64,000 nucleotides of DNA from Choristoneura fumiferana. Lineage: Eukaryota > Arthropoda > Insecta > Lepidoptera > Tortricidae. The DNA is taken from the NCBI RefSeq assembly GCF_025370935.1, contig NC_133495.1, forward strand, positions 426,487 through 490,486, written 5' to 3'. The position numbers and the translations under genes were made by a program. The notes under the pieces are model-generated. The model was not told where the DNA came from. It searched no databases and saw only the letters and a program-made list of their open reading frames with translations. This document shows, in pieces, positions 43,075-54,610 of the stretch. Numbering within the stretch: the stretch's first letter is position 1; each line of letters opens with the position of its first letter.

Positions 43075-44012
43075 TTTCACCTCAGCACCTCAAAAAGGCA
43101 GGTTTTGCTATGAGAAATCAGTGAGCAAAATCGCATTTTGCTCACTCCGTGAGACAAAGTAACTTTTTAATTATTTTTTTTAAATGCTGAGTACAGTGTT
43201 GGGTCTACTCACTGAATTCCAAATATTTGAACTTTACTTTGATCTGTCATTTCACTTCAACTCGAAAAAAGCAAGAGATAGGATCAAATTTGTCGATTAC
43301 AAACTTAAATTAAATTTTTGGTATTAAAAATATATCGAAATATTTCCAAAATGTAAATTTTCCCGATCTTTTAATAAAGTATGAAACCTAGTTGCACGAA
43401 AGCCGCTTCTCTTGTTTTTTTTTTATAAAAGAATTCCGTATACTGCCTCTACAGTATAATTATTATTTGTTAAATTGAATGATTTTTTAACAAATCTATT
43501 TATGTTTATGTAATAGAAATCTTAATAAAAATCATATTTAAAGGTTTAATTGTTCAACCTTTTCAATTACCCGAGATGAGGCTTTTTGCAGTATTAAAAA
43601 ATAAGTGTGACATTAGTACAAGAAGTTAAGATTGCATGTTATGAGTATGCAATTTGTATTTTAGCTACTGGACTCTTTTTACGGTTTTAAATGTAATTAT
43701 TATATTTGATAATAATCGGATTCTATTTAAAAAAAATGTGTTTGTTTTGTAAACAGGTAGGTATATGTGGTTTTATTCTTATGTTACATTTAAATTATGT
43801 TCTCGCTGCTGAGGTGAAAAATTGTATGTGTCACACGAGACCAAAGTTTTTTTGCATCTCGTGTATTTCAATCCCTTGCTGATCTCAGGATTCTAACCTA
43901 GAATCACTCGCTAACGCTCGTGATTCAATTATAGAATCCTTCGCTTACTCGGGATTCAAAATCAACACTCGCAACAAAAAACAACTTTGCTCTCTTGTTG
44001 CACAAATAACTA
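43075..44012. mobile_element. Insertion present only in copy 2, with inverted termini
   Basis: Copy 1 reads directly from AAAATACTTTT to AATCTG at about 21,955. The insert begins TCACCTCAGCA; TGCTGAGGTGAAAAA near 43,807-43,821 mirrors it. A further about 190 bp (with CTCGCTAACGCTCGTGATTC) follows. No coding capacity. Probably a non-autonomous DNA element plus a second piece. Confidence 0.6.
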
Positions 44013-44673
44013 TTAATCTGTAAACACTTGGGCGCGGGCTATAGGTATACTTACTGTATAGCGTCCTTCGGAGTTATAAACTTGTCGGGGAGCGGCGGCT
44101 CAGCAGGCCAGGGCACAGCATATGCTTCCTCGTCGACATCGCCCAGGGGCAGCAGTGGCAGCCCATCGGACTCCACCTTAAAGCCAGCTTTCACATCTGG
44201 AACAGGAAGGTACCTTCAAAATATCTCCGCTTTAAAGTCAGCGCGGCCAGAGCTAACGAAGGTAGCATATTTCTTATCGCGTTTTTTGCGGCAGTATTTT
44301 TTGTTATTGCGTTGTCATCGAATCTCTATACATAAAGTAATTTTGAATGCTATACCGGAGCACTGAATTGACACAAGGTTTGAACTTCGTCTCACTATCC
44401 TAAAGAAGGAGCAACGTGCTAAGACAGGGTTTCCCGACCTTTACTTCGCCAAGGCTCCCCGAACCAATAATAATATTTTAAAAATAATATTTTCATGACC
44501 ACCTCACTGACTAGAACCACCGCTGGGAGGTTTCCGTGGGGACTTTGGAAGCACTGACAACGGGAGACAGGACTTCAGGGTTGACGTAACCTTGTCGGCA
44601 CTGTCGTCACACTCGGTCGCCACCCTGCTCGCTTCTGGACAAGATAAGAAGCTATAATATAGTCGTACACCTC

Positions 44674-45045
44674 GATTGGAACTCATTAATTATATTCCAC
44701 CACCTAGTTTCAAAATACCTAGCGAAATTAAAGAAACTCCTCCACCACCTATAAATTGCGAGAAACTGAAACGATTCTTGTCAACTCGCGACCTCACGTG
44801 CAAAGCGGCTGAGTCTGTGCGACGAATTTATTTTATTCTCAAAACCCACTAAATTCAACATTGAACATGATTTAGAACCGTTGCAATGATGCACAAGGTG
44901 TTAATTAAACCGGCCAAAAGCGTGTCGGACACGCCCAAAATAGGGTTACGTTACGTAGCCATTACAAAAAATCAAGTAATATTTTTCTAAGGATTTCGTA
45001 TTTTATACGGAATGCTATTTACTCTTAAACTAAGTACTACTAATT
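44674..45045 (+). CDS. Unassigned coding-like segment, copy 2
   Basis: Counterpart of 23,176-23,505. The proline-rich frame (INYIPPPSFKIPSEIK) is preserved over its main part and diverges at the end. The downstream part (HKVLIKPAKSVSDTPKIG) is also kept but has a four-base insertion. No family recognised. Confidence 0.2.
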
Positions 45046-45705
45046 ATCAAGCAATCTTAGCCGTTATAATTTTCCTTGTAAATTTGATATACTTGCTACC
45101 ATCCTGAATTTTTTCGAATTTTTCCACCAAACAGTTTAGATTTTAGAGGGGGGGACGCTCGACTTAAATTAAAATTATGCACTTTAAAGTTCAATATTTC
45201 GCAAACAGATGACTGAATCGAAAAATCGTTAAGGCAACCCCAAATGGTTTTAAAAGACCTATCCAACGATATCCCAGACTATAGGGTCAGTCGAGAAAAA
45301 AAAATCACCCCCACTTTACGTCTATGGGAGGTAGTACCTACCCTAATTTTTTTTTATTTTGTTTTATTTTACCACTGCTTTGTCGGCGTGACTGATATGT
45401 ATATTCATGCCAAATTACAGCTTTGTAGTACCAACGGTCTCTGAGCATAGCCGCGGACTGACAGACAGACATGGCGAAACTATAAGGGTTCCTAGTTGAC
45501 TACGGAACCCTAAAAACTGATGACCTGAAAGTAGTTTGTTCAGAATCGAAAGTGGATTTGATTACACTATGATTTAAAGCAGGTTGTATGTGTTTTTTCT
45601 TTAATCCCCTTTTTGCTGAATTATGTCTTAAAAGTTACGAACATACTACGCAACATACGCAGTCAAATGTTTTAACGATGTTGCAATACTATGAATACCT
45701 AATTT
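45046..45705. mobile_element. Insertion present only in copy 2
   Basis: Copy 1 has a short AAATAAATAAATAG link here (about 23,530). The insert includes the reversed GGTTCC repeat at 45,450-45,515 (GACAGACAGACATGGCG, AAGGGTTCC, GGAACCCTAAAAA), related to 7,743-7,835. Confidence 0.55.
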
Positions 45706-47267
45706 AATAGTGGTCGTTTTCCTGACAGTTTTTTTCCAAAAAAGCGCCCCTGATAAGTACAAATTATGATTGTAGAGTCAGAAATTAAGTAGAAATAATT
45801 ACTGACTTAGCAAAATATACGCATATATATTTTTAAAATAATTAAGTAAGGTTTATAAAAAAAGCCTTTTGGGTGTCTGAGATTTTCATTAGGTAATATT
45901 AACTAACACCTTGGGATGATACCACTTGGGATGGTGACTTAAGCGACCAAAAAGAACCTTCACCAAGAAAAAGAGATAGAGACATCTTGGAAGAAGAAGA
46001 AAATGCTAAAGCTGACAGAAATTGTGTGAAGATAATCGCATTCGCAATATTTGAGTAAAATCGATACTATATCCAAAGTTAATGTTTATTTTTGTTCTTT
46101 GTTCGTAATAACACACTTGCCAATATTAATTAGTTATTGTTATTATATTTAGTCTATAACTGTGTCCCACTGCTGGGCAAAGGGCTCCCCTATTAATTAA
46201 TATGACGATTAAAATTCGACTGTTGAACTGACAAGGTACCAATTTTGGTTAAATGAAGGCGTAGGTACCTTGCGTTGGTACCTTCCTATAGTCACTAACA
46301 TTACGAGTATCACAACTGGATAGCCAAGTGGTTAGAGAAGAGATGTTTGTATGAATAATACGGATTATTATGTTCTCGGGTCTTGGTCGTTTAAAATGTA
46401 TTTATTAAAGTATGTATTATCCTTATCTATATGTATAAGTATCTTTATCCGTTACCTATAGTACACATAGTTCAAGATTTGCTTAGTTTGGGACTAGGTC
46501 AATTGGTATCGTCCGAGTCATCCCAGGGGCTTTTTTAAACGATTAACACAATAAATCTGTCTATTTTTAAAGCACTTTTTTCTCTATGTAATAAATATGG
46601 CGCTCTGGGTGTCATGTCACATGGTAGTGTTAGTATTTATTTCCTGTCTATTCTCTCTCTCTAACTTCTGTCTAACTCTGGTACATGTATAAGGGTAGAT
46701 AAAAACTTGTTTTTCCGTTGGATAACACCACCATCGTCGAACTTAATGGTTTATGAAATAAATAAATAAATAGTCCAATACCGTGAACAGTGAAAATGAT
46801 AATGTTACCGTAATTAAAGTTGCAAAGCCAATATCAAATTTATTTACATGTAGTTAATAGATTTAAATTCAATCTCTAAAACTTAAAATATCCTTACCCT
46901 CGTACGTATTCATCTTTCAATAAATTAGATCACCGACACAACACAACCGTCGATTCATAACTCTAGCACAATTTCGCATAATTTTTCCTTAAGTATTGTT
47001 TACCTCAGATCATTTACTAATTTTACTTTCCTCAACTTCAAATGCGTCTGACTTCGAGTTAACCGCATCTCAGACTAAATTCTGGCTCGATATTTTTCTG
47101 AATTGTATATTATACGTGCATACATAAATAAAGTCGGTTTTACCAATAAAAACCAGCGACGAACAGGATTTATAGTCTGCTCGTTATGGAATTTTGAATG
47201 TAATTTGCTGGGTTTTTTAAGACTATTAATCGTTCAACGAATCGTTCAACTAATCCTTTCATACTTT

Positions 47268-47551
47268 TTTTTTTTTTTTTTTTGTACGTCTGTATGGCAA
47301 ACGAGCAAGTGGGTCTCCTGATGGTAAGAGATCACCACCGCCCATAAACATCTGCAACACCAGGGGTATTGCAGACGCGTTGCCAACCTAGAGGCCTAAG
47401 ATGGGATACCTCACGTGCCCGTAATTTCACCGGCTGTCTTACTCTCCACGCCGAAACACAACAATGCAAGCACTGCTGCTTCACGGCAGGATTAGCGAGC
47501 AAGATGGTGGTAGCAATCCGGGCGGACCTTGCACAAGGTCCTACCACCTGC
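47268..47551 (-). mobile_element. Retro-insertion present only in copy 2
   Basis: Poly-T at its left edge (a poly-A tail on the minus strand), body with GGCAAACGAGCAAGTGGG and ACAACAATGCAAGCACTGC, and TACTTT on both sides (47,262-47,267 and 47,552-47,557), single in copy 1. This is a target duplication from LINE-type retrotransposition. Confidence 0.8.
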
Positions 47552-49250
47552 TACTTTGGCTACATAATTATTTAATGCGAAGGGGTGATGAGAGCCTAGA
47601 GAAGCTGATCTTAGTTGGGAATACAATGATAAACGAGCGTGGGTCAGATCTACCAGATGGACCGATCAAATTAGGGACTCCAGGTCCCCGAGGCTTAGCG
47701 CCGTCGTCAGAGCTGCCATGGACATAAGCCGATGGACACATATAATCCTATCTAAATGTAGACCGCCCGTTGATGACCACGATCCTCAGTCATGAGGGAA
47801 CGACTGGAATGGATGGATATTTGGTATTACGATGAATAGAAGCACTTAATTCATTTTACACAGAGACTCGATGCAACGCGACCCGGCAGGCTTCAACGAG
47901 GGGATCCGGCAACATTACGTAGGTACGTACCTACTAGCTCGAAGTCGGTGACTCAGCACGACCCACCAGGAGGGATTGAATGAAACCCATAGTATGTAAA
48001 AGAGGTAGACGACTATTGTCCCACTCCCACACTAGTTGGTCCCATTTTTTTTTTTTTTTGAGTCGGTTTTACTCTTTTGTTAAATTTTTTCTCACTTTTT
48101 AGTGATTTGTAGCCAAAGTACATCTCACAACGATTCTATTAAGCCCAAACACGACTTAGTTGATTTGTTTTATAACATAGTTCCGTTGCCTACCTTCTGG
48201 CTTCAGCATCATATCAGTTCGAAAGAATCATTAACTTAAAGCTTCTTCTTAGTCGCTTATCTAGGTATATTAATCATGATCGTTAGTAGTATAGACGAAC
48301 GAGCATTACTTAGCTTTGATGATTTCCATTGGTCATCACGGTCTTCTTCATCAGGTCCAGGTTACCAAACTGTAAATGGTTACTTTCTGAATGTAAATGC
48401 TCATCTTAATGCTAAAAAAGCCAAAATCGCAATACTTAGGTGTGCCTATAAAATTTGAGGTTTGCCCTCGATTTCCCTAGGATCCCATCATCAGATCTCG
48501 ACTTGACAATGGAACCACCTCAGAAGAATACCCTTTCTATTAAAATAATAATTTTGAAAATCGGTCCACAATTGACTGAGTAATCGCTGAACACACATAA
48601 AAAAATACAAACATCGGAACATAGAACCCTCCTTTTTTGAAGTCGGTTAAAAATTAGGGTAAACAATGAAAGTATTTTGCCGAATAAAGTTTTTCCTTTT
48701 TTTCTTTCTTTCTTTCTTTATTTAAAATTGTGTAACGTCTATAATAACGAGTAAAAACATAATAAATACCGCTAATAAATGTACCTATACATTGTAGGTA
48801 TTTTTAGTCCATTTGTGTTTGAAATACCGAGAAACGTGTGTTAGAATTTGACCGTTAATTCAGACCTGTACCAGAGTGTACCACTCCATGAATTTACAGT
48901 GACCGTACTCGATAGCGAAGAGGCGCTGTACAATTCTCCATACAAATAATTTACGCCGTCGCTATCGAGTACGGTCACTGTAAACTCAGGTAGTGGTACT
49001 GATGGTAAGTGATCACCGCCGGACACCTACAGCTTTATTAGGACTGCGGATGCGTTGCCGGCCTAAAAGAGGGTCAATTAATCGGATTCTAGGCAGTTTC
49101 CTACTAAGTATGTTTAATGCCTAATGATATTCTGGCTGATAGTGATAATGATGGAAGACTCTGTACGCTCCTCTTCTCGCCATGCTCGCACCCGGCCACA
49201 GAATAGATAATAAGGATGGCGATCTGAGATCGATTATTCGAAGAATCGAT

Positions 49251-49370
49251 TGTTAAGAAGAAGGTTTTACTTTGTATTTTATTCTTCTTCTGCATTGATT
49301 GCTTGTCATCCATGTGTACGTCACTCTTCTAAATAAACTCATATTGAAAGCTAACGTTATTATTTTAATA
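49251..49370 (+). repeat. Copia 5' LTR
   Basis: Starts TGTTAAGAAGAAGG, ends TATTTTAATA. Includes AATAAACTC, a possible polyadenylation signal. Confidence 0.9.
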
Positions 49371-49437
49371 TGGTAGCAGAGCGTTAAATAATATTCCAAA
49401 TTCATCGCAATAGTAAGGAAAAATAGAGCTCTCGATC

Positions 49438-50058
49438 ATGCAAGGCGTGAAGTTCGAGATCGGTCGGCTCGACGGTCCTGCTAACTGGCAGACATGGAGG
49501 TACAAAATAAGACTATTATTGAAAGGTACTCCAGGTACGCTAGAAGCGATTGAAGGAAAATTACGGCCAAGTATTCCCGGCAAGTCGGCAAAAGCCGACG
49601 AGTTAGCTAAATATGAATCCGACATAGAAAAATTTCAAAAATTTGACAGTCAAGCCTTGTTAATTCTAACGACAAACATGACAGAGGAGACATTGCAAAA
49701 AGTGATGCGATGCGAAACTTCAAGTGAGATGTGGATAGAGCTTCACAGGCTTTACGATGGAGCAAAAGAAGACAGGAGCTACGATCTCTGTATGAGGTTC
49801 TTCCGCTACCAAAAAAGCGAGGAGCATGATATGGCCACTCATATTTCGGCTCTCAAAAACCTATGGTACGATTTAAACACCGAAATAGAAGGAAATGATC
49901 TACCAGAGATTTTATTAATATGTAAAATACTTGATACACTTCCTGAGCAGTATTTCAGTTTCAAATCTAGCTGGCTTTTGATGAACCAGAAGGAAAGAAA
50001 TATTGAAAATCTCACGACTCAGTTATGTACTCATGAGAGAGCTTTGAAAAAATGTTAA
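49438..50058 (+). CDS. Copia Gag
   Basis: Begins MQGVKFEIGRLDGPANWQTW, 206 residues, with the usual copia Gag text (SEMWIELHRLYDGAKEDRS; LPEQYFSFKSSW). The frame ends after a run of A (GCTTTGAAAAAATG), where a one-base indel shifts into the next frame. Confidence 0.85.
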   Translation: MQGVKFEIGRLDGPANWQTWRYKIRLLLKGTPGTLEAIEGKLRPSIPGKSAKADELAKYESDIEKFQKFDSQALLILTTNMTEETLQKVMRCETSSEMWIELHRLYDGAKEDRSYDLCMRFFRYQKSEEHDMATHISALKNLWYDLNTEIEGNDLPEILLICKILDTLPEQYFSFKSSWLLMNQKERNIENLTTQLCTHERALKKC

Positions 50059-50068
50059 TGAAAGTGAC

Positions 50069-51466
50069 ATGAAGATTGAAGCACTGCAAGTCATGAGGTC
50101 GAAAGAGAAAAGAAAGGACAGAGATTGCAAGATGAAATGTAACTACTGTGGACAGCTTGGACATAGAGTCAAAACTTGCTCCAAATGGAAAGCAGATGGG
50201 AGACCACCAAAACCGAAAACTACTTCAAGTCAAAGTACGTCCAACGTTAACATGAACTTGATGGCGCTTGACAGTAGCACAGCAGACAAGGATAGCGATA
50301 ACTGGTACGTGGATAATGGTGCAACTAGCCATGTGACCAATAGAAGCGACCTGTTTAAGACCTTCGAGTACTTCACTGGTGCTCATACTGTGACAACTGC
50401 CAACGGCTCAGCAGTCCATGCGATTGGTAAGGGAAGCCTTGAGATTGAGGCTGATGTACGAGGAACAAAGGAGCTGATAACTCTAAATGACGTATGGTTC
50501 GTACCTTCCATTAAGAAAAATCTATATTCAGTTCTGTCAGCTCAAGATAGACTACCGAACACCGTGTTTGAGTCTCGAACAGAAGAGTGCGTAATTAAAT
50601 TTGAAGGAGGTCGAGATCTACTAATTGGAAAAAGGGATCCGCATGGAGGCTTGTACAAGTTAGTAGCGAAGAACGTTAAACGGCCCAATGAAACCAATGT
50701 GTTAATAGATGACTCCAACATGATGCAATTATATCACGAACGTTTGGGACACCAGAACAAAATTCATGTTAAGAAGGTAATAGAGAAGGAGCTGGGCATA
50801 AAGCTAAAATTAGATTCCGAGTTATGCGAAGGGTGCGTGTTTGGAAAAGCCCATCGACTCAAATTTGGTACAAGGGAGCGCGCAACTTGTCCAGGAGAGC
50901 TAATACATACCGACGTATGTGGGCCATTCAGATTTTCATTTTTAAAGTACAGATACTTCGTACTGTTTAAAGACGACTTCACTAAATTTCGCCAAGTCTA
51001 TTTTATGAAGGAAAAGGGAGAAGTACACGAGAAACTTGAGCAAATGTTGGCAGAAACTAAAACGACTGGACATATTGTAAAAGAGATTCTAAGTGACAAT
51101 GGAGGCGAGTTTGATAATGAAAAAGTGAGAGTGATATTGAAGAAGTACGGAATAAGGCAAAGACTCACAATGCCTTACACGCCGGAACAGAATGGTTGTT
51201 GTGAGCGCGAAAACAGAACGCTGGTAGAGTGTGCCAGAACCATGATGTATGGACAAGAAGACACGCTGCCACAAGGCTTGTGGGCTGAGCTTGTTAATAC
51301 AGCTGCTTACATATTAAACGTACTGGTCCAACACAGCAAGAGAAGTCGCCATTCGAGCTTTGGTTTAGTAAAAAACCCAATATCAAGCACTTACGAATCA
51401 TCGGAAGCACCTGTTACTCCCACATTCCAAAATGTAACCGAAAGAAAATGGACAAGAAAGCAGTGA
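50069..51466 (+). CDS. Copia nucleocapsid, protease and integrase
   Basis: Zinc knuckle CNYCGQLGHRVKTC, protease WYVDNGATSHVTN, pre-integrase LYHERLGHQNKIHVKK with CEGCVFGKAHR, then the integrase core (HTDVCGPFRF, LSDNGGEFDNEK, YTPEQNGCCERENRTL). The frame drifts near 51,370, where the following segment is out of frame. Confidence 0.88.
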   Translation: MKIEALQVMRSKEKRKDRDCKMKCNYCGQLGHRVKTCSKWKADGRPPKPKTTSSQSTSNVNMNLMALDSSTADKDSDNWYVDNGATSHVTNRSDLFKTFEYFTGAHTVTTANGSAVHAIGKGSLEIEADVRGTKELITLNDVWFVPSIKKNLYSVLSAQDRLPNTVFESRTEECVIKFEGGRDLLIGKRDPHGGLYKLVAKNVKRPNETNVLIDDSNMMQLYHERLGHQNKIHVKKVIEKELGIKLKLDSELCEGCVFGKAHRLKFGTRERATCPGELIHTDVCGPFRFSFLKYRYFVLFKDDFTKFRQVYFMKEKGEVHEKLEQMLAETKTTGHIVKEILSDNGGEFDNEKVRVILKKYGIRQRLTMPYTPEQNGCCERENRTLVECARTMMYGQEDTLPQGLWAELVNTAAYILNVLVQHSKRSRHSSFGLVKNPISSTYESSEAPVTPTFQNVTERKWTRKQ

Positions 51467-53420
51467 AAGGGATTTTGATTGGTTACGATAACGACGATGG
51501 ATACCGAATTTGGTGTAAAGAAAATAACACATTAATAAGGTCAAGAGACGTTTCTTTTCAAGAGAAGACACTAGCACCTACTAATGAATTTTTCTTACAG
51601 CCCTTATTAGAAGACCCAGTACCGTCGACATCCACAAAAGACCTATCAGATGAAGAAACAGGTGAAGGCAATGAAAATGAAGATAGCTCTGATCACGAAA
51701 ATATTTTCAACAAATCAATTGACTCACAAAGAGAAGTTGATAGCGAGTTAGAAAGTGATGGTTATCTATCTGCTCAAGAAGTAGAAGCGGAAGGCATAAG
51801 AACTCTGAGACAGAGAAACACCATCAAACTTCCCTCGAAGTTCAATGATTACGTGATGAATGTTGTTGACAGTATGGAGCAAGCAAAGGTGGAGCCTAAG
51901 ACATTTAAAGAAGCAATGCTTCATCCTGACAAAGAAAGATGGGTTGAAGCTATGGGTCAAGAACTAAATTCCCTTAAAGAGAATGACACGTGGGAAATGG
52001 TACCATTACCTCAGAATAGGAAAGCCATACCATGTAAATGGATCTATAAGGTAAAACCAAACCCGACGGTGCTATCGAAAGATACAAAGCCCGACTAGTC
52101 ATTAAAGGATTTACTCAAAAGCAAGGACTCGACTATTACGAAACCTTCAGTCCAGTTGCTAAGACAAGCACTATTAGAGCACTATTGAGTGTAGCTGCAA
52201 AGGAGAAGATGAAGTTAGGACAATTTGATGTGTCGACTGCATTTCTATATGGCATCTTAAACGAGGAGATATATATGAAGCCGCCAGAAGGGCTGACTAA
52301 TATTGACTCGAAAATGGTGTGCAAAACTAAAGAAAAGCTTGTACGGATTAAAACAAGCGCCGAGATGCTGGAATGCTTGCATTACCGAGCATATTATGAA
52401 AATTGGCTTTAAGCAAAGTTCTGCAGATCCATGCTTGTTCACCAGAACAGAAGGCGGGGGAGAAAAGTCATAATAGCTCTGTACGTTGATGATGGATTAG
52501 TGGCTGCATCTGATGAGAAGGAGTGGAAGATCTATATGATGAACTCGGAAAGAGATTTAAGATTACCACTAAGCCGGCGTCATATTTTCTAGGTGTTGAA
52601 ATCAAGACACATGACGATGGTTCTATTAAAATTGACCAGAAGGCATATGCAGATAAAATTCTACAACGTTTTAGCATGACGAACTGCAAGCCCGTGCCAA
52701 CCCCGATTGTAAAAAATATGCAAAAAGTCACGACGTCTGAGAACAAAGAAAAGTTCCCATATCGTGAAGCAGTAGGCGCTTTGTCATATCTTATGGTGGG
52801 CACAAGACCGGATATTGCTTACGCAGTTGGAGTAGTATCGAGAACCCTACAAAAATCCAACTGATGGAGATATTATACGGGTCAAAGAATATTGAGATAC
52901 ATCCAAGGCACAAAGGAGTACGGCATCACATACAAAGGTAACAATAAGCCTATTACTATGTACACAGATGCCGATCTTGGAGGTGATCCAACCACAGGCC
53001 GCTCAACATCAGGGATGGTTTGCCTGTTTTCGAGTGGAGCTATCTCCTGGCGGAGCCTGCGCAAAGAACAGTAGCACTTTCATCAAGCGAAGCGGAGATT
53101 GTTGCTGCAAGTGAAGCCACACGCGAACTACTGTGGCTAAAACATATCATAGAGGACGTGGCTATGAATGTTCAAACCGTAGAATTGCTGATTGATAGTG
53201 AGTCTGCGTTGAAACTCAGCAAGAACCCTATAGAAGGCACCACCAGACTAAACACATGCATGTTCAGAGGAGGCACTTCTTCCTGCGAGAATGTTTGATG
53301 CAAGACACAAATAATTTAATAGCAAAGAAAGTGTCCTCAGAGCAAAACGTCGCGGACATGATGACTAAGCCGCTCTATAAGCCTAGACTGCTTGTATTGA
53401 TGGAACCACTGGGCATGTAG
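51448..53420 (+). CDS. Copia reverse transcriptase and RNase H, frameshifted
   Basis: 51,448-52,098 covers the end of integrase and the start of RT (AMGQELNSLKENDTWEMVP). 52,185-52,412 reads FDVSTAFLYGILNEEIYMKP. 52,523-52,864 follows YVDDGLVAA (active site, about 52,484) with YFLGVEIKTHDDGSIKI. RNase H is at 52,892-53,298 (YTDADLGGDPTTGRSTSG, ALSSSEAEIVAASEATREL). Single-base frame changes separate these. Confidence 0.85.
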
Positions 53421-53444
53421 GCGTCCTATGAAGATGGGAGGGAA

Positions 53445-53564
53445 TGTTAAGAAGAAGGTTTTACTTTGTATTTTATTCTTCTTCTGCATTGATTGCTTGT
53501 CATCCATGTGTACGTCACTCTTCTAAATAAACTCATATTGAAAGCTAACGTTATTATTTTAATA
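53445..53564 (+). repeat. Copia 3' LTR
   Basis: Same 120 bp as the 5' LTR with no difference seen. Confidence 0.9.
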
Positions 53565-53944
53565 TCGATTTCTTCGACGAAAAAATATTGATTTTTAAAA
53601 TCGATTCAGAGTACTGAATCGATCTAGTGAATTGATATTTTGGGATTGAAGATTAGAATACCGAATCAAGATTCGGTTTTAACTATTTTTGGTCGAAATT
53701 CGTAATTAGAATTTCTTATCGTAACATAGTCGTTAGATTTAAAATAATGGTATTTTATTGACTGGCAAGATGAAAGAACGAGACAAATGGCATCGGTTGT
53801 AACTATCCCTCATAATCGTGGATTAGCCTATATGTGGCGCATGGCGCTGTGGAAAAAATACTTTCTCTCGTTCTAATATGGTTCATTTTCGTAAATACGA
53901 ATTTTCAGAGTACTTGGTCCCGTTTGGGTAGTACGGTAGTACGT

Positions 53945-54125
53945 CCCACGGGGTGACACTTTCCCGGCCCGGATAACACCGACATGGAAATACCGGCCCT
54001 GTTTTTAGTGTTAACGCCCATAGAAACTGGCAGTAGCTTCTATGGGCGTGTACACGAAAAAGAAGGTCGGTATTTCCATCCCGGTATTATCCGGCCCGGG
54101 AAAGAGTGTCACTCCGTCCCACGGG
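53945..54125. mobile_element. Hairpin MITE with nested inner hairpin
   Basis: GTGACACTTTCCCGGCCCGG and GGAAATACCGG are mirrored by CGGTATTTCC and CCGGCCCGGGAAAGAGTGTCAC. Inside, ACGCCCATAGAA pairs with TTCTATGGGCGT. The plus frame at 53,984-54,223 is not a gene. Confidence 0.75.
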
Positions 54126-54610
54126 TACGTCCATGGACGCAGCTGGCAACTCTACACTACACTATGGAAGAAAATATTAATTGGTGCGTTCCGATTTCGA
54201 TGCCTAACGCAAATAATAGGTAATAGAAAACATTTGTTACATTTCTGTTTATATTGAATTTAAATAAAGTCGTCTCACATCTTATACTTATTAGAACAAA
54301 ATTCAATTCTTTTAAACGTAAAATTGGGTGAAATAAGATTATTTGATGGTGGCAAAAATAGATTAGTAGAAAAAAACCACGTATTTGAGCAGTCTTGCTT
54401 TTTCTTTGCTTGGTTGGGTTGGGTGGGATGGGATTTGGCATGGCAAAATTGGTAAATGGCAACACTAATTTAATACGACGCGCGCGCGACCGGAACGCGA
54501 GAGACCGAGAGACGCATCTTTTTGATTGACATACGATTATTATAGAATCGTCGTGAATGAAATTGTATACTTAATTGATTGATTTTCATTTTAATTGGTG
54601 TTATATTATA
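54126..54610 (+). promoter_or_regulatory. Likely promoter and 5' UTR of the KHDRBS gene
   Basis: Non-coding. A small CpG-rich patch (ACGACGCGCGCGCGACCGG at 54,476) lies about 120 bp before the ATG. No TATA box stands out. The missing first TRPA exon could also lie in this divergent interval but I could not identify it. Confidence 0.35.

Larger units (their letters stand above)
38294..44634 (-). pseudogene. TRPA channel exons, copy 2 (partial, with frameshifts)
   Basis: Seven exons match copy 1: 38,294-38,480; 39,095-39,323; 40,667-40,847; 41,326-41,464; 41,778-41,843; 44,055-44,196; and a truncated one starting at 44,634. The 38,294 exon is 2 bp shorter (two single-base losses) and the 40,667 exon 1 bp shorter, both breaking the frame. 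The 44.5 kb exon lacks its donor end. The other four keep length and splice sites. Exons for S1-S6 are absent, being beyond the gypsy insertion and gap. Either a decaying duplicate or, more likely, the other haplotype with base-level errors. Confidence 0.75.
49251..53564 (+). mobile_element. Ty1/copia LTR retrotransposon with identical LTRs
   Basis: 4.3 kb, 120-bp LTRs that are identical by eye, flanked by 5-bp TCGAT on both sides (49,246-49,250; 53,565-53,569). Copy 1 has the empty site at 27,441-27,455. TGGTAGCAGAGCG follows the 5' LTR directly (initiator-Met tRNA primer site) and GATGGGAGGGAA precedes the 3' LTR. Gag, protease, integrase, RT, RNase H are in copia order. Identical LTRs mean recent insertion, yet the reading frame changes at least six times. 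Confidence 0.93.
38256..53890. repeat. Large duplicated segment, copy 2
   Basis: Collinear with 15,531-32,840. Copy 2-specific insertions: 43,075-44,012; 45,046-45,705; 47,268-47,551; the copia element. It ends in sequence leading to the KHDRBS gene and keeps the empty DIRS site near 53,745. Confidence 0.9.
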
